A DNA stretch of 64,000 nucleotides. Origin: Gammaproteobacteria bacterium. GTDB taxonomy: Bacteria > Pseudomonadota > Gammaproteobacteria > Enterobacterales > Neiellaceae. How positions within the stretch are numbered: the stretch's first letter is position 1; each line of letters begins with the position of its first letter. This document shows positions 9,030-17,171 of this stretch, piece by piece. The DNA is taken from assembly GCA_017425245.1 (NCBI GenBank), contig JAFOOX010000045.1, forward strand, positions 1 to 64,000. Direction: 5' to 3'. Under the pieces are notes generated by a model. That model was not told the origin of the DNA. It ran no database searches and worked only from the letters and a program-made list of their open reading frames with translations. The position numbers were made by a program, and so were the translations under genes.

Positions 9030-9183
9030 GCGGCACAACGCCTTTTCGAGTTGGGTTGGATGAATCATGCACAGCCGACACGGCAAAACCAAAACACTTG
9101 CTATGTCAGCTGTGACCCGACTCATGACAGATCGAATCGGAGTTGGTTAACATCTATCCACCCTGTGCCTGTGAGATGCTGTT

Positions 9184-10794
9184 GTGCTGGCTCGTTTCAG
9201 GCATTGGCCAATCAAACTCGATAGCATCCTCTGGGCCGCACTGATGGTTGGAGCGCTCGCCATATTCGATCTGCCTTACCGCATCGAACGTGAACAGTTG
9301 TCCCGACGCCAAGCAATGGTCAAAGCAGTGGATGACAGTGCTCGTGATTTCGAATTGGCACTGATCCGCGTTGATGAAGCCCTCAAACGCCATCTCCACA
9401 TGGGATACCAATGCGACACGGCGAATATTGCCGAGCTACGCAAAGGGGTCACCGATGCCATTGGCATCGTGGAGTTGGGGTTAGTAAACCCTAAGGGATG
9501 GCTGATCTGCACCAGCTGGCAACAGCCAGATCAGCCCGTGCGGGTCGATACCCCCTTACAGCAGGACGGACTTCGGCTGTTTGGCCCCACCACCAGCGAA
9601 TATCTGGGCGCCAGCGTGGTCGTGCTGTCACGCACCCGACCCGATGGCGGTGAAGTGAATGCGCTCATGACCACCACCACCCTTAACGCCTTCATCCATA
9701 GCCTTGCACAACAGTACGACTTTGTCGGCATCGTTGACGCGCGCCATGGCACGCCTGTTATCGCCAAGGGGCGCTACAGTCTGCCGCTGACCGCACAGCC
9801 CCTGTTTCCCCTGACCTCCCGATGGCAGGCAGAAGGGTTGTTTGACGACCGCCAGAAACGCTTTGCCTACGCCACCACCCTGACCACCCTTCCCGGCATG
9901 GCGCTGATAGCGACAACCTCCAGCAAAGCCCTGTATGCGGGCAGCAGCAACGTGATCCACCAGCAGATCGCCGGGTATACCGTTGCCTGGCTGATTGCCG
10001 CCGCTGCCATCATGGCCCTGCGCGCCGGGCTTGATTCCAGTCGGCGCCGTATTGGCCGGGCGCTACGCGCCGGCGAATTCATCAACCACTACCAGCCGAT
10101 CATCAATTCTTCAACCGGAAAGCTGGCCGGCGTAGAAGCATTGGTCCGCTGGCAGCACCCCGCAGAGGGCCTGCTTGGGCCCAGCAGTTTTCTACCTGAT
10201 GCAGAACGTCTGGGCATGCTGGTAGCGATGACAGAATGGCAACTGCAACTAGCCTGCGACGAGCTTGAGTCACTGCTGGCCAATGCCCCTCACCTGCGCG
10301 TCAACATCAATATCGGCGAACAGCATCTGAACAGCAGCGCCTTTATCGATCGCGTCATCGCCCTCCGTGCGCCTCTCCCCGGGCTGGTGCTGGAACTCAC
10401 CGAACACCGACTAATCGATATTGACCAACCGGTCATCAGTGACAGCCTGAAACGGCTGCAGGCAGCGGCGATTCCGCTGGCTTTGGACGATTTTGGTACC
10501 GGGTATGCCGGGATTGGCTATCTGGGCAAACTTGCAGTCAGCATTATTAAAGTGGATCGCAGCTTTGTCGGTGCCATTGGCAGCGATGCGCCGGCCGCAC
10601 AGGTCCTTGACGCCGTGATCGCACTGGGTCGACAGCTTAACCTCAAGGTGGTGGCAGAGGGGGTGGAAACGCAACAGCAGGCTGACTACCTGACTGCCGC
10701 TGGCGTCCTGCTTCATCAGGGCTGGCTTTATGCCCGCGCCATGCCTGCGGATGAACTAAGGTGCTACGCCGCTGACGACCAAGTCACAGGCTGA
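9184..10794 (+). CDS. Membrane EAL-domain c-di-GMP phosphodiesterase with a CSS-like sensor
   Basis: A 536-residue protein with a GTG start. A first transmembrane helix (residues about 14-32), a periplasmic domain, a second helix (about 258-278) and a C-terminal EAL domain are visible. The EAL residues needed for catalysis are present: EALVRW, NINIG, LELTEH, DDFGTGYAG, KVDRSFV, VAEGVET and the final QGWLYARAM. The periplasmic part resembles CSS-motif sensors of E. coli PdeC type. Two cysteines, at residues 77 and 109, could form the redox-sensing disulfide, but the motif reads CTS instead of CSS. It should hydrolyse cyclic-di-GMP in response to periplasmic redox state (inference from PdeC). 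It lies near two GGDEF proteins. Confidence 0.85.
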   Translation: MLARFRHWPIKLDSILWAALMVGALAIFDLPYRIEREQLSRRQAMVKAVDDSARDFELALIRVDEALKRHLHMGYQCDTANIAELRKGVTDAIGIVELGLVNPKGWLICTSWQQPDQPVRVDTPLQQDGLRLFGPTTSEYLGASVVVLSRTRPDGGEVNALMTTTTLNAFIHSLAQQYDFVGIVDARHGTPVIAKGRYSLPLTAQPLFPLTSRWQAEGLFDDRQKRFAYATTLTTLPGMALIATTSSKALYAGSSNVIHQQIAGYTVAWLIAAAAIMALRAGLDSSRRRIGRALRAGEFINHYQPIINSSTGKLAGVEALVRWQHPAEGLLGPSSFLPDAERLGMLVAMTEWQLQLACDELESLLANAPHLRVNINIGEQHLNSSAFIDRVIALRAPLPGLVLELTEHRLIDIDQPVISDSLKRLQAAAIPLALDDFGTGYAGIGYLGKLAVSIIKVDRSFVGAIGSDAPAAQVLDAVIALGRQLNLKVVAEGVETQQQADYLTAAGVLLHQGWLYARAMPADELRCYAADDQVTG

Positions 10795-10806
10795 GACAAA
10801 CCGCCC

Positions 10807-12222
10807 TCAATGTGGTACTGAATCTGGAGCGCCTGTCTGGTTTCGCAGCCAGTGCCCCTGGCGCTTGCGCAGGGTAAAGAGCACCGCTTTGACCAGCTCT
10901 TCAATCAGCACCGCCGCAAACACCGCAGGTAGCGGCGCCCCCCATTGGCTGGCCAACGCCCAGGCAATGGGCAGCCCCACCAGCCACAGACAGATGTTGT
11001 CGACCACCACAATGCCGCGGCTGTCGCCCCCCGAGCGCAGCACAGCGGTGGAGATGAGCATGGTGTACACCTTCACCGGCAGCATCAGCAGATAAACCAG
11101 CAACACGCCACGGGCATCGCTTTGGGCATGGTCGCTCAAGGTGGTGGCGGCCAGCAGCGGCATCACCACCGCCACCACCACCAGTGCCACCAAGGCCGCC
11201 GGAACCGGAGCCTGACGGGTAACGAACGTGGCGCGAATGCGCGCCGCCTGATAGCGCTCCTGGCCGAGATTACGGCCGATCAACACCGCCGTGGCGCCAG
11301 AGATGCCCACGAAGAGATCGATCATCAGCCCCTCGACCGGGGCCAGCAGGCTCATCACCGCCAGGGCGCTGGCCCCCATGTCGGCATAGATCAGGTTGTA
11401 GGCAAACACCCCCGCCGCCCACAGCATCCCTTGGGCCATAAAAGGCACGGCCAGTGCTGAAAAGCGCTGCCACAACCAGCGCGGCACCGGCTGCCACAGC
11501 TGGTACAGATGCAGGCCAACAGCGGCAAAGCGGCGGTAAAAAAGCGCGGCCAGCAGCACACACTCGACCGAGCGCGAGATCAGGGTGGCGATGGCGGCGC
11601 CCGCCACCCCCAGTGCCGGCAAGCCCGCCATACCAAAGATCAGCAGGGCGTTAAGCAGGGTGTTGAGCAGTAGCGCCACCACCGACACCAGCATCGGCAA
11701 GCGGCTGTTGCCCAAACCTCGGGCCACGGTGGCATAGCTAAACACCACAGCGGTCAGCACGTGTACCGGTGCCGTGATCTGCAGATAGGTCGTACCCAAT
11801 GCAATCAGCCGGGGGTCATCAGCCATCAGCGCCATCAGCCCGTGGGGCCACAGCAATAACAGCAGCACCAGCGGCAAGGTCAGCAGCAACGAGCCGCGCA
11901 CCATCAACGCCAGCGTCTGGGCGACGCCGCCCATCTCTTTGCGGCCGGCAAACTGGGTCGCCAGAATGCCGGCCCCGCTGGCAAAGCCAACCAGAGCGAT
12001 AACAATCACGAAATAGAGACGGTTGATCAGACCCACCGAGGCCAGCTCGGCTTCACCCAAGCGGCTGACCATCACCACATCCACCAGCGTCAGGGCCGAG
12101 GCGATAAAGGTCTGCACCGAGATGGGCCAGGCCAGCTTCCACAACTGCTGCAAAAAACGACGTTTGCCGGGGGTCAGCCACCAGATCACGGGCGCTACTC
12201 GTTTTGCCGAAAACGGCCGCAT
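10807..12222 (-). CDS. MATE-family multidrug/toxin efflux transporter
   Basis: A 471-residue inner-membrane protein with about 12 hydrophobic helices. The N-terminal helix has the MATE signature WPISVQTFIASALTLVDVVMV, followed by GEAELASVGL, and the second half repeats the pattern (VPFMAQGMLWAAGVF ... VEGLMIDLFVGISGATAVLIGRNLG). MATE pumps expel cationic drugs or metabolites in exchange for sodium or protons. It is convergent with the EAL gene, with 12 bases between the stops, and divergent from the first TPR-GGDEF gene. The substrate is unknown. Confidence 0.87.
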   Translation of the reverse strand: MRPFSAKRVAPVIWWLTPGKRRFLQQLWKLAWPISVQTFIASALTLVDVVMVSRLGEAELASVGLINRLYFVIVIALVGFASGAGILATQFAGRKEMGGVAQTLALMVRGSLLLTLPLVLLLLLWPHGLMALMADDPRLIALGTTYLQITAPVHVLTAVVFSYATVARGLGNSRLPMLVSVVALLLNTLLNALLIFGMAGLPALGVAGAAIATLISRSVECVLLAALFYRRFAAVGLHLYQLWQPVPRWLWQRFSALAVPFMAQGMLWAAGVFAYNLIYADMGASALAVMSLLAPVEGLMIDLFVGISGATAVLIGRNLGQERYQAARIRATFVTRQAPVPAALVALVVVAVVMPLLAATTLSDHAQSDARGVLLVYLLMLPVKVYTMLISTAVLRSGGDSRGIVVVDNICLWLVGLPIAWALASQWGAPLPAVFAAVLIEELVKAVLFTLRKRQGHWLRNQTGAPDSVPH

Positions 12223-12389
12223 TGTAGCAATGACCGACCGTCCTTTCCCCTACCGTCGCACCACAGGGCGAAGTGGCGCTGGCGACCACCCTGTTGGTTG
12301 TTGCTTTGTTCACCAAACCAAGCTTTGCCGCTGGCCAGTGCACAACCAGATGGTTAGCATGCCCGGGTCATCCGTTGCGGATTTTGCCT

Positions 12390-14174
12390 GTGCCGCCATT
12401 ACTGCCCACGCTCTACCGGGCATGGCTGACGATCAGCGTGTTGTTGATGCTCTCCCTGCCGGTGCGGGCAGAAGATCCGATCACCGCCGATGGCAGCTTC
12501 GAAGCGCAACTGCAGCAGGCAGACCGACTGCGCACCGACGACAGCGTGCGCGCCCAGCAGATCATCGACGAGCTAAAGCTGCGGCTAACCGAAGCCGACG
12601 GCAACCAGCGCTACCGCCTGGCCACCCTGGATGCCCATCTGCTGCTGCTCAGGGGGGAGTTCGAGCAAGGACGAGCACGGTTAAGTGAACTGGCCGAGCA
12701 CGAGGTTCCAGCCGAACTTAAAGCACGCGTGCTGTATCTGCTAACCCGTGTCGCCGACATCAGTGGCGACTTTGAACAGATGTTTACCTATCTGCAACGG
12801 GCAACGGATCTGCTGCCACAGCTGGGTCAGAGCATCGCTCGGCGTGACATCCTTGCTCTCACCGCCAGCTCCCTCGGTACCGTTGGGGCGACGGAGCTGG
12901 CAATGCACTATGGCCAAGAAGCCTTGAGCCTTGCCCAAGAGCTCGACGACGCATCAGAGATATGTTTCAGCTACGACACCTTGGCCGTAGTCGCCTTGAT
13001 TGGCGAGCGCTGGCCCGAAGTTGAGCATTACTACCAGCAGGCCCGCCACGCCTGTAACGGCGTCAACTCGCTGATTTACGCCAGTGCACACGATGGTGCT
13101 GGCTATGTGGCTCACCATAAAGGGCAACTCAAGGAAGCGCTGGCGTGGTTCGAACAGAGCATGCAGCTCAGGGTCAACGGAACCTATCCCTTTGGTGAAC
13201 TGCAGACACTGGCGAGCATCGCCCAACTGCAAGTGGAACTGGGCATGCCCGATATGGCCGAAGCGACCCTCAACAAACTTTGGAGCAGTGCCTCAAAACT
13301 ACCAGAATCAGATTTGGGGGCCGATGTCTTCAAAACCGCCGCCGCACTGGCCGAAGCGCAAGGCCAGTGGCAACAGGCGCTCCGCTACCACCGCCAGCAT
13401 GTCGCTGCACGCAAGCAGGAGCTGGATCGCGACAAGGCGATGCGCCTGGCTTTTTTGCAGGTGCAACAGCAGGTCGCAATCAACAGCCAACTATTAAAGG
13501 AAACGCAGCAGGAGAACAGCGCACTCAGCCAGTTGCGCCAACAACTGGAACGGCAGCAACGGGTCTTGATCGGAGTGCTGGTGCTGCTAGCGCTTGGGCT
13601 CGCCTTTGTGGCGGTGTTGCTGCGGCGGATGCAGGGCCAGCAGCGCAAGTTGCATGAACTGGCGGCCATAGATCCGCTGACCGGCATCGCCAACCGCCGT
13701 CAGGCATTCAAGCTGGCCGAACGCCTGCTGGCCTCGTGCCAACGCCGTGGGGCGCCCTTCGCCACCATCATGCTTGATCTGGACCATTTCAAGGCGGTCA
13801 ATGACCGCTATGGCCACGCCATTGGCGACCAGTTGCTGTGTCACGCCGCCCAGGCCCTTGAACGGGCCGTGCGCCGCCAAGATGTGGTGGGGCGCGCCGG
13901 TGGTGAAGAGTTTGTGATCTTTTTGCCCGACACTGGCCTCGACGCTGCCGCGCTGGTTGCCGAACGCTGCCGTCTGGCCATCACCGTCGAAGCCACCGAG
14001 CGCAATATCAGTTGCACCGCCAGCCTCGGGCTGGCCGTTGCCAGCTACGGTCTGCACAGCCTCGACCAGCTGATGGCCCAGGCTGATGCCGCCCTCTACC
14101 GCGCCAAGCAGCAAGGCCGTAACCGGGTGGTAACAGCCCCTTTACCAATCGTTAGCACTGCGGCTACTGTGTGA
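12390..14174 (+). CDS. TPR-repeat sensor diguanylate cyclase (GGDEF)
   Basis: An exported signal sequence (TLYRAWLTISVLLMLSLPVRA) precedes a helical TPR-like periplasmic region of about 350 residues, one transmembrane helix (VLIGVLVLLALGLAFVAVLL), and a cytoplasmic GGDEF domain. The active site reads GGEEF, with an RRQD inhibitory site five residues upstream, so it should make cyclic-di-GMP with product inhibition. The start is uncertain: I use the GTG at 12390 because it begins a normal signal peptide; the frame is open back to an ATG at 12273. It is a paralogue of the protein at 14520-16289, with the same architecture and clear similarity in the GGDEF half. It is divergent from the MATE gene. 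Confidence 0.82.
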   Translation: MPPLLPTLYRAWLTISVLLMLSLPVRAEDPITADGSFEAQLQQADRLRTDDSVRAQQIIDELKLRLTEADGNQRYRLATLDAHLLLLRGEFEQGRARLSELAEHEVPAELKARVLYLLTRVADISGDFEQMFTYLQRATDLLPQLGQSIARRDILALTASSLGTVGATELAMHYGQEALSLAQELDDASEICFSYDTLAVVALIGERWPEVEHYYQQARHACNGVNSLIYASAHDGAGYVAHHKGQLKEALAWFEQSMQLRVNGTYPFGELQTLASIAQLQVELGMPDMAEATLNKLWSSASKLPESDLGADVFKTAAALAEAQGQWQQALRYHRQHVAARKQELDRDKAMRLAFLQVQQQVAINSQLLKETQQENSALSQLRQQLERQQRVLIGVLVLLALGLAFVAVLLRRMQGQQRKLHELAAIDPLTGIANRRQAFKLAERLLASCQRRGAPFATIMLDLDHFKAVNDRYGHAIGDQLLCHAAQALERAVRRQDVVGRAGGEEFVIFLPDTGLDAAALVAERCRLAITVEATERNISCTASLGLAVASYGLHSLDQLMAQADAALYRAKQQGRNRVVTAPLPIVSTAATV

Positions 14175-14202
14175 CATCTCACTAAAACATTACGCGGCTA
14201 TC

Positions 14203-14230
14203 GTTTACCTGCAAAGCGCTAGGCTATAGT
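14203..14230 (+). promoter_or_regulatory. Possible promoter of the borosin-like operon
   Basis: In the 121-base gap before the small peptide gene, GTTTAC (14203-14208) and TATAGT (14225-14230) are spaced 16 bases apart and resemble a weak sigma-70 promoter. The pairing is by eye only. Confidence 0.35.
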
Positions 14231-14295
14231 GAAGCCGCTTTGCTGCCGCACGGATGGGGCGCCGTACTACCCTTAACTTTACCAGGAGTTTAGCC

Positions 14296-14508
14296 ATGTC
14301 CAATCTCGTCGATTTTTTGAGCAAGTTGGGTTCGGATCCAGTGCTTGCGGATGCCTACACAAGAGATCCTGAAGCAACCATGACTGACGCGGGGCTCTCA
14401 GAAGAAGATAAAAACCTGTTGCGTAACTCCGATGTGAAAGGTATTGAAAATAAAACAGGCGTCGCAGTCAAAATGCTAGCCAAGTTAATCACAACATACA
14501 AAGAATAA
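14296..14508 (+). CDS. Borosin-type RiPP precursor peptide (SonA-like)
   Basis: A 70-residue peptide. The ATG at 14296 follows AGGAG by 7 bases, so an in-frame upstream start at 14254 is not favoured. The N-terminal two thirds follow the pattern I recall for Shewanella SonA, the precursor of split borosins: MSxLxDF near the start, LGxDxxL, a tyrosine, DPEATM (residues 24-29), then GLS (33-35). This would be the borosin-binding helical domain that docks on the methyltransferase. The C-terminal part (VAVKMLAKLITTYKE, residues 56-70) would hold the core to be backbone-N-methylated. No double-glycine cleavage site or cysteine is present. It is AT-rich for this genome, is 11 bases before a GGDEF gene, and is followed by the matching methyltransferase. 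The assignment rests on remembered similarity plus context. Confidence 0.8.
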   Translation: MSNLVDFLSKLGSDPVLADAYTRDPEATMTDAGLSEEDKNLLRNSDVKGIENKTGVAVKMLAKLITTYKE

Positions 14509-14519
14509 TAACTTCCCAC

Positions 14520-16289
14520 GTGAGAGTTATTAAGGCAATTGCTCTATCTGTCATGTGTTTGGCTACAGTTTCACTGGCGCAGAGCATTGGCTATGGTGAG
14601 CTTTTATCTCAAGCAGAAAAAGCTCGGTTACGTAGTCCCGAGCACATGGGGCAGCTCATGGACGAGCTTTCATCCCGACTGCTTGAAGCTTCACCAGAAC
14701 AACGGCAAAGATATTTAATACTGCATGCACATCAGCAAGCGATAAAGGGAGAGTTTAAAGCTGCCACCCAAGCCCTAAACAGGCTTATTGCCAACAAGCC
14801 AGCTCCAGACGTCAAACCCAGAACTCATGCACTTCTCTCGCAAATTCATCACGCTCAGTCGGACTACATCAATGCATTTAGTGAGTTGCAGAAGGCATTA
14901 ACTTCCATCAGTGATGTTAGCGACCCAAAAAGCCGCATTGATGTGCTGGAAGTTGCGGGACGCCTATTCTCATACGCAGGAGAGCCTGAAAAAGCAGCGG
15001 AGTATAGTGCTGAAGCGCTGAACTTAGCCGAGGAAATAGGTGACCCATTAAGAATATGTTTCTCTTGGGCTGGGTTGACTGAGGCCCTCAGACACTCAAA
15101 CCGCCAGAAAGATGCCGTTGAATCAGCCATCGAACTAGAAAAAGCATGCACAGGGCAGGCTGAAACACATGTGGGTATCGCCCGACAATTTCTTGCCCAA
15201 CATGCGTTAGACAATGGCGATATTGAAGAAGCGTTGACTTTGGCGTCTAGTGCAAAAAGGATTCTTCTGGATAACGACTACAAGATCGGATTGGTTATTG
15301 TGGACCTTACCTTGGCAAGGATTAATTTGGCTAAGAACAAACAAGCAGAAGCATTTACCCTGCTCAGTCAGGCCCGTGCTGGCGCAGATGCACTTGGCAT
15401 GCTCGAAGAAAAAGTCGAAATATATGAAATGTTGGCTAAGATTGGAGAAGCTAGCGGCGACTGGAAAATGGCCGCCGAATCATACAAGGCGCTAAACGGT
15501 GCCAAGCTAACGGTCATTGAGGATGAAAAATCAAATCGCAGTGCGTTATTTAAAATTCAGTTTGACAATCAGTTACAAGAGCAGCAAATAGCACTACTCG
15601 AAAAAGAAAAGCAGCTGTTGCGCCACCAGTCAACCAGTCAAAATGAGAAGCGTCGGACACTCCAATTGGGAGTCGGCATTGTGTCAATCATTTGTATTTT
15701 ATTAATGCTGGCATTGCACCGCCTGCGCAATCAAAGCCTGCAGTTACGCAAGCTGGCCCAGGTCGATGGCCTGACCGGGCTGCATAATCGCCGTCATGCC
15801 CTGATGCTGGCTGAACAGCTATATGCCTCCTGCCTGCGCCGTAATTCACCCTTGGCAGTGGTGATGGTCGATCTGGACCTGTTTAAAGAGATTAATGACC
15901 GCTTTGGCCATGCCGCTGGCGATGAGGTGCTGCGCAGTGCCGCCCGCCATTTTGCCAGCTGCCTGCGCAGACAGGATGTGATTGGTCGCACCGGCGGCGA
16001 GGAGTTTGCCATTTTCCTGCCCGATACCGACCTGAACGCGGCCATCACTGTAGTGGAGCGCTGCCGCAATGGCCTGGGTGAGGTACAGGAAGGAGAGCAG
16101 AGTCGGCGTGTCACCGCCAGTTTCGGCATCGCTGTAGCCAGCGATGATCGCTTTACCCTCGATGAACTGCTGCAACAGGCCGACAAGGCCCTTTACAGCG
16201 CCAAGGCCAACGGCCGCAATCAGGTGGTTATTGCCCGTGATCTGGCTTTTGCCGCCTCCGCCTATGACGAACCTGCGAGTCTGATATGA
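14520..16289 (+). CDS. TPR-repeat sensor diguanylate cyclase inside the borosin-like operon
   Basis: A 589-residue protein with a GTG start that gives a clean signal peptide (MRVIKAIALSVMCLATVSLA); no strong ribosome-binding site is visible, so translation may be coupled to the precursor gene 11 bases upstream. Residues about 25-340 are TPR-like helices, then a coiled segment (EQQIALLEKEKQLL), a transmembrane helix near 380-400, and a GGDEF domain with GGEEF at about 492 and an RRQD inhibitory site. It should synthesise cyclic-di-GMP. Its stop overlaps the methyltransferase start as ATGA. The first 1.2 kb is clearly more AT-rich than the GGDEF half, which resembles the upstream paralogue, suggesting a recombinant gene. 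Why a c-di-GMP enzyme sits in this operon is unknown. Confidence 0.85.
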   Translation: MRVIKAIALSVMCLATVSLAQSIGYGELLSQAEKARLRSPEHMGQLMDELSSRLLEASPEQRQRYLILHAHQQAIKGEFKAATQALNRLIANKPAPDVKPRTHALLSQIHHAQSDYINAFSELQKALTSISDVSDPKSRIDVLEVAGRLFSYAGEPEKAAEYSAEALNLAEEIGDPLRICFSWAGLTEALRHSNRQKDAVESAIELEKACTGQAETHVGIARQFLAQHALDNGDIEEALTLASSAKRILLDNDYKIGLVIVDLTLARINLAKNKQAEAFTLLSQARAGADALGMLEEKVEIYEMLAKIGEASGDWKMAAESYKALNGAKLTVIEDEKSNRSALFKIQFDNQLQEQQIALLEKEKQLLRHQSTSQNEKRRTLQLGVGIVSIICILLMLALHRLRNQSLQLRKLAQVDGLTGLHNRRHALMLAEQLYASCLRRNSPLAVVMVDLDLFKEINDRFGHAAGDEVLRSAARHFASCLRRQDVIGRTGGEEFAIFLPDTDLNAAITVVERCRNGLGEVQEGEQSRRVTASFGIAVASDDRFTLDELLQQADKALYSAKANGRNQVVIARDLAFAASAYDEPASLI

Positions 16290-17080
16290 ACAACGCTGTA
16301 ACTGGCCAGCTGGTGATTGTCGGTTTCGGCATTCAGCTGGGCCGCCACCTTACCAATCGTGTACTAAATGAAATTTCAGCAGCAGACGTCGTTGTCTGCT
16401 TAGTTGATACACTAGCTCTCGCCTACTTAAAGACACTCAGACCCGACGTCGTTAGTTTCCACGATCTTTACAAGGAGAATAAAGATCGACGCGACACCTA
16501 CCGAGAAATGGAAGCGGCGATGGTGGAGCCAGTGCGCGCCGGGCAAAAAGTTTGCGCAGTGTTCTACGGCCACCCCGGCGTGTTTGCCGATGCCCCCCAC
16601 CGTGCCGTTCGCACCCTGCGCAATGAAGGGTTGCCCGCGCGGATGGAAGCCGGTATTTCCGCTGAAGCCTGCCTCTATGCCGACCTCAATATGGATCCGG
16701 GCCGCAATGGCACCCAGAGTATGGAAGCTAACCAGTTTCTGTTCTTCGAGCGGCCACTCGACCCCACCGCATTACTGCTGCTGTGGCAGGTTGGGCTAGT
16801 CGGTGACACCACCTGCAAGCTGTTTACCACCACCAGCGAGCGGCTGGCGGCACTGGCCAGCAAGCTGATGCGCTGGCACCCGCCGGAGCATGAGGTGATC
16901 CTGTACGAAGCCAGCCAGGTGGCCATCGCCCCCCATCGTGCCGAACGCCTGCCACTGTCACGCCTGCATGAGGCCACTACCAGCCACATAACCACCCTTG
17001 TGGTACCTCCCAGTCGCAAACTCACTCCAGATTGGGCAGCGCTAGCCAGCCTCGGCGTGAGCGAAGAGGCCCTGCGCTAA
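16286..17080 (+). CDS. Split-borosin alpha-N-methyltransferase (SonM-like)
   Basis: A 264-residue enzyme of the tetrapyrrole-methylase fold. It starts with the glycine-rich SAM strand LVIVGFGIQLG and continues with RRDTY (68-72), YGHPGVF (94-100), and GISAEACLYADLNMDPG (123-139). The residues Tyr62, Arg68, Tyr72 and Tyr94 keep exactly the spacing of the catalytic Tyr66, Arg72, Tyr76 and Tyr98 of fungal borosin enzyme OphMA (recalled numbering). Much of the sequence, such as the LLLWQVGLVGDTT region, also parallels what I recall of Shewanella SonM. It should transfer methyl groups from SAM to backbone amides of the 70-residue peptide encoded at 14296. A cobalamin or siroheme methylase role is unlikely, as no such genes are nearby. 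It is the last gene of the operon. Confidence 0.87.
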   Translation: MNNAVTGQLVIVGFGIQLGRHLTNRVLNEISAADVVVCLVDTLALAYLKTLRPDVVSFHDLYKENKDRRDTYREMEAAMVEPVRAGQKVCAVFYGHPGVFADAPHRAVRTLRNEGLPARMEAGISAEACLYADLNMDPGRNGTQSMEANQFLFFERPLDPTALLLLWQVGLVGDTTCKLFTTTSERLAALASKLMRWHPPEHEVILYEASQVAIAPHRAERLPLSRLHEATTSHITTLVVPPSRKLTPDWAALASLGVSEEALR

Positions 17081-17082
17081 AA

Positions 17083-17120
17083 AATATGCGGAAGAACGAA
17101 TATTCGATCTTCCGCATATT
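17083..17120 (+). promoter_or_regulatory. 38-base near-perfect palindrome before the ars operon (probable ArsR operator)
   Basis: Arms AATATGCGGAAGA (17083-17095) and TCTTCCGCATATT (17108-17120) are exact inverted repeats around an inner palindrome CGAATATTCG (17097-17106); only one symmetric position mismatches. A further GCATATGC palindrome lies at 17130-17137. It sits 51 bases before the arsenate reductase-ArsR fusion, where an ArsR operator is expected. As RNA it could also fold and end transcription of the methyltransferase gene, but it lacks a T run. Confidence 0.6.
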
Positions 17121-17171
17121 CTGGTTGTCGCATATGCTTGCCATGACATCTTCAGGGTAAGCATCGCACTT

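Noticed and set aside
14296-14508. Nif11 or nitrile-hydratase-leader type precursor
   Set aside because: No double-glycine cleavage motif or cysteine/serine-rich core is present, and the adjacent enzyme is not a lanthipeptide or cyclodehydratase enzyme but a borosin-type methyltransferase.
16286-17080. Cobalamin/siroheme or diphthine methyltransferase
   Set aside because: The fold is shared, but no cob, hem or cys genes are nearby, and the tyrosine/arginine spacing and peptide neighbour fit borosin enzymes.
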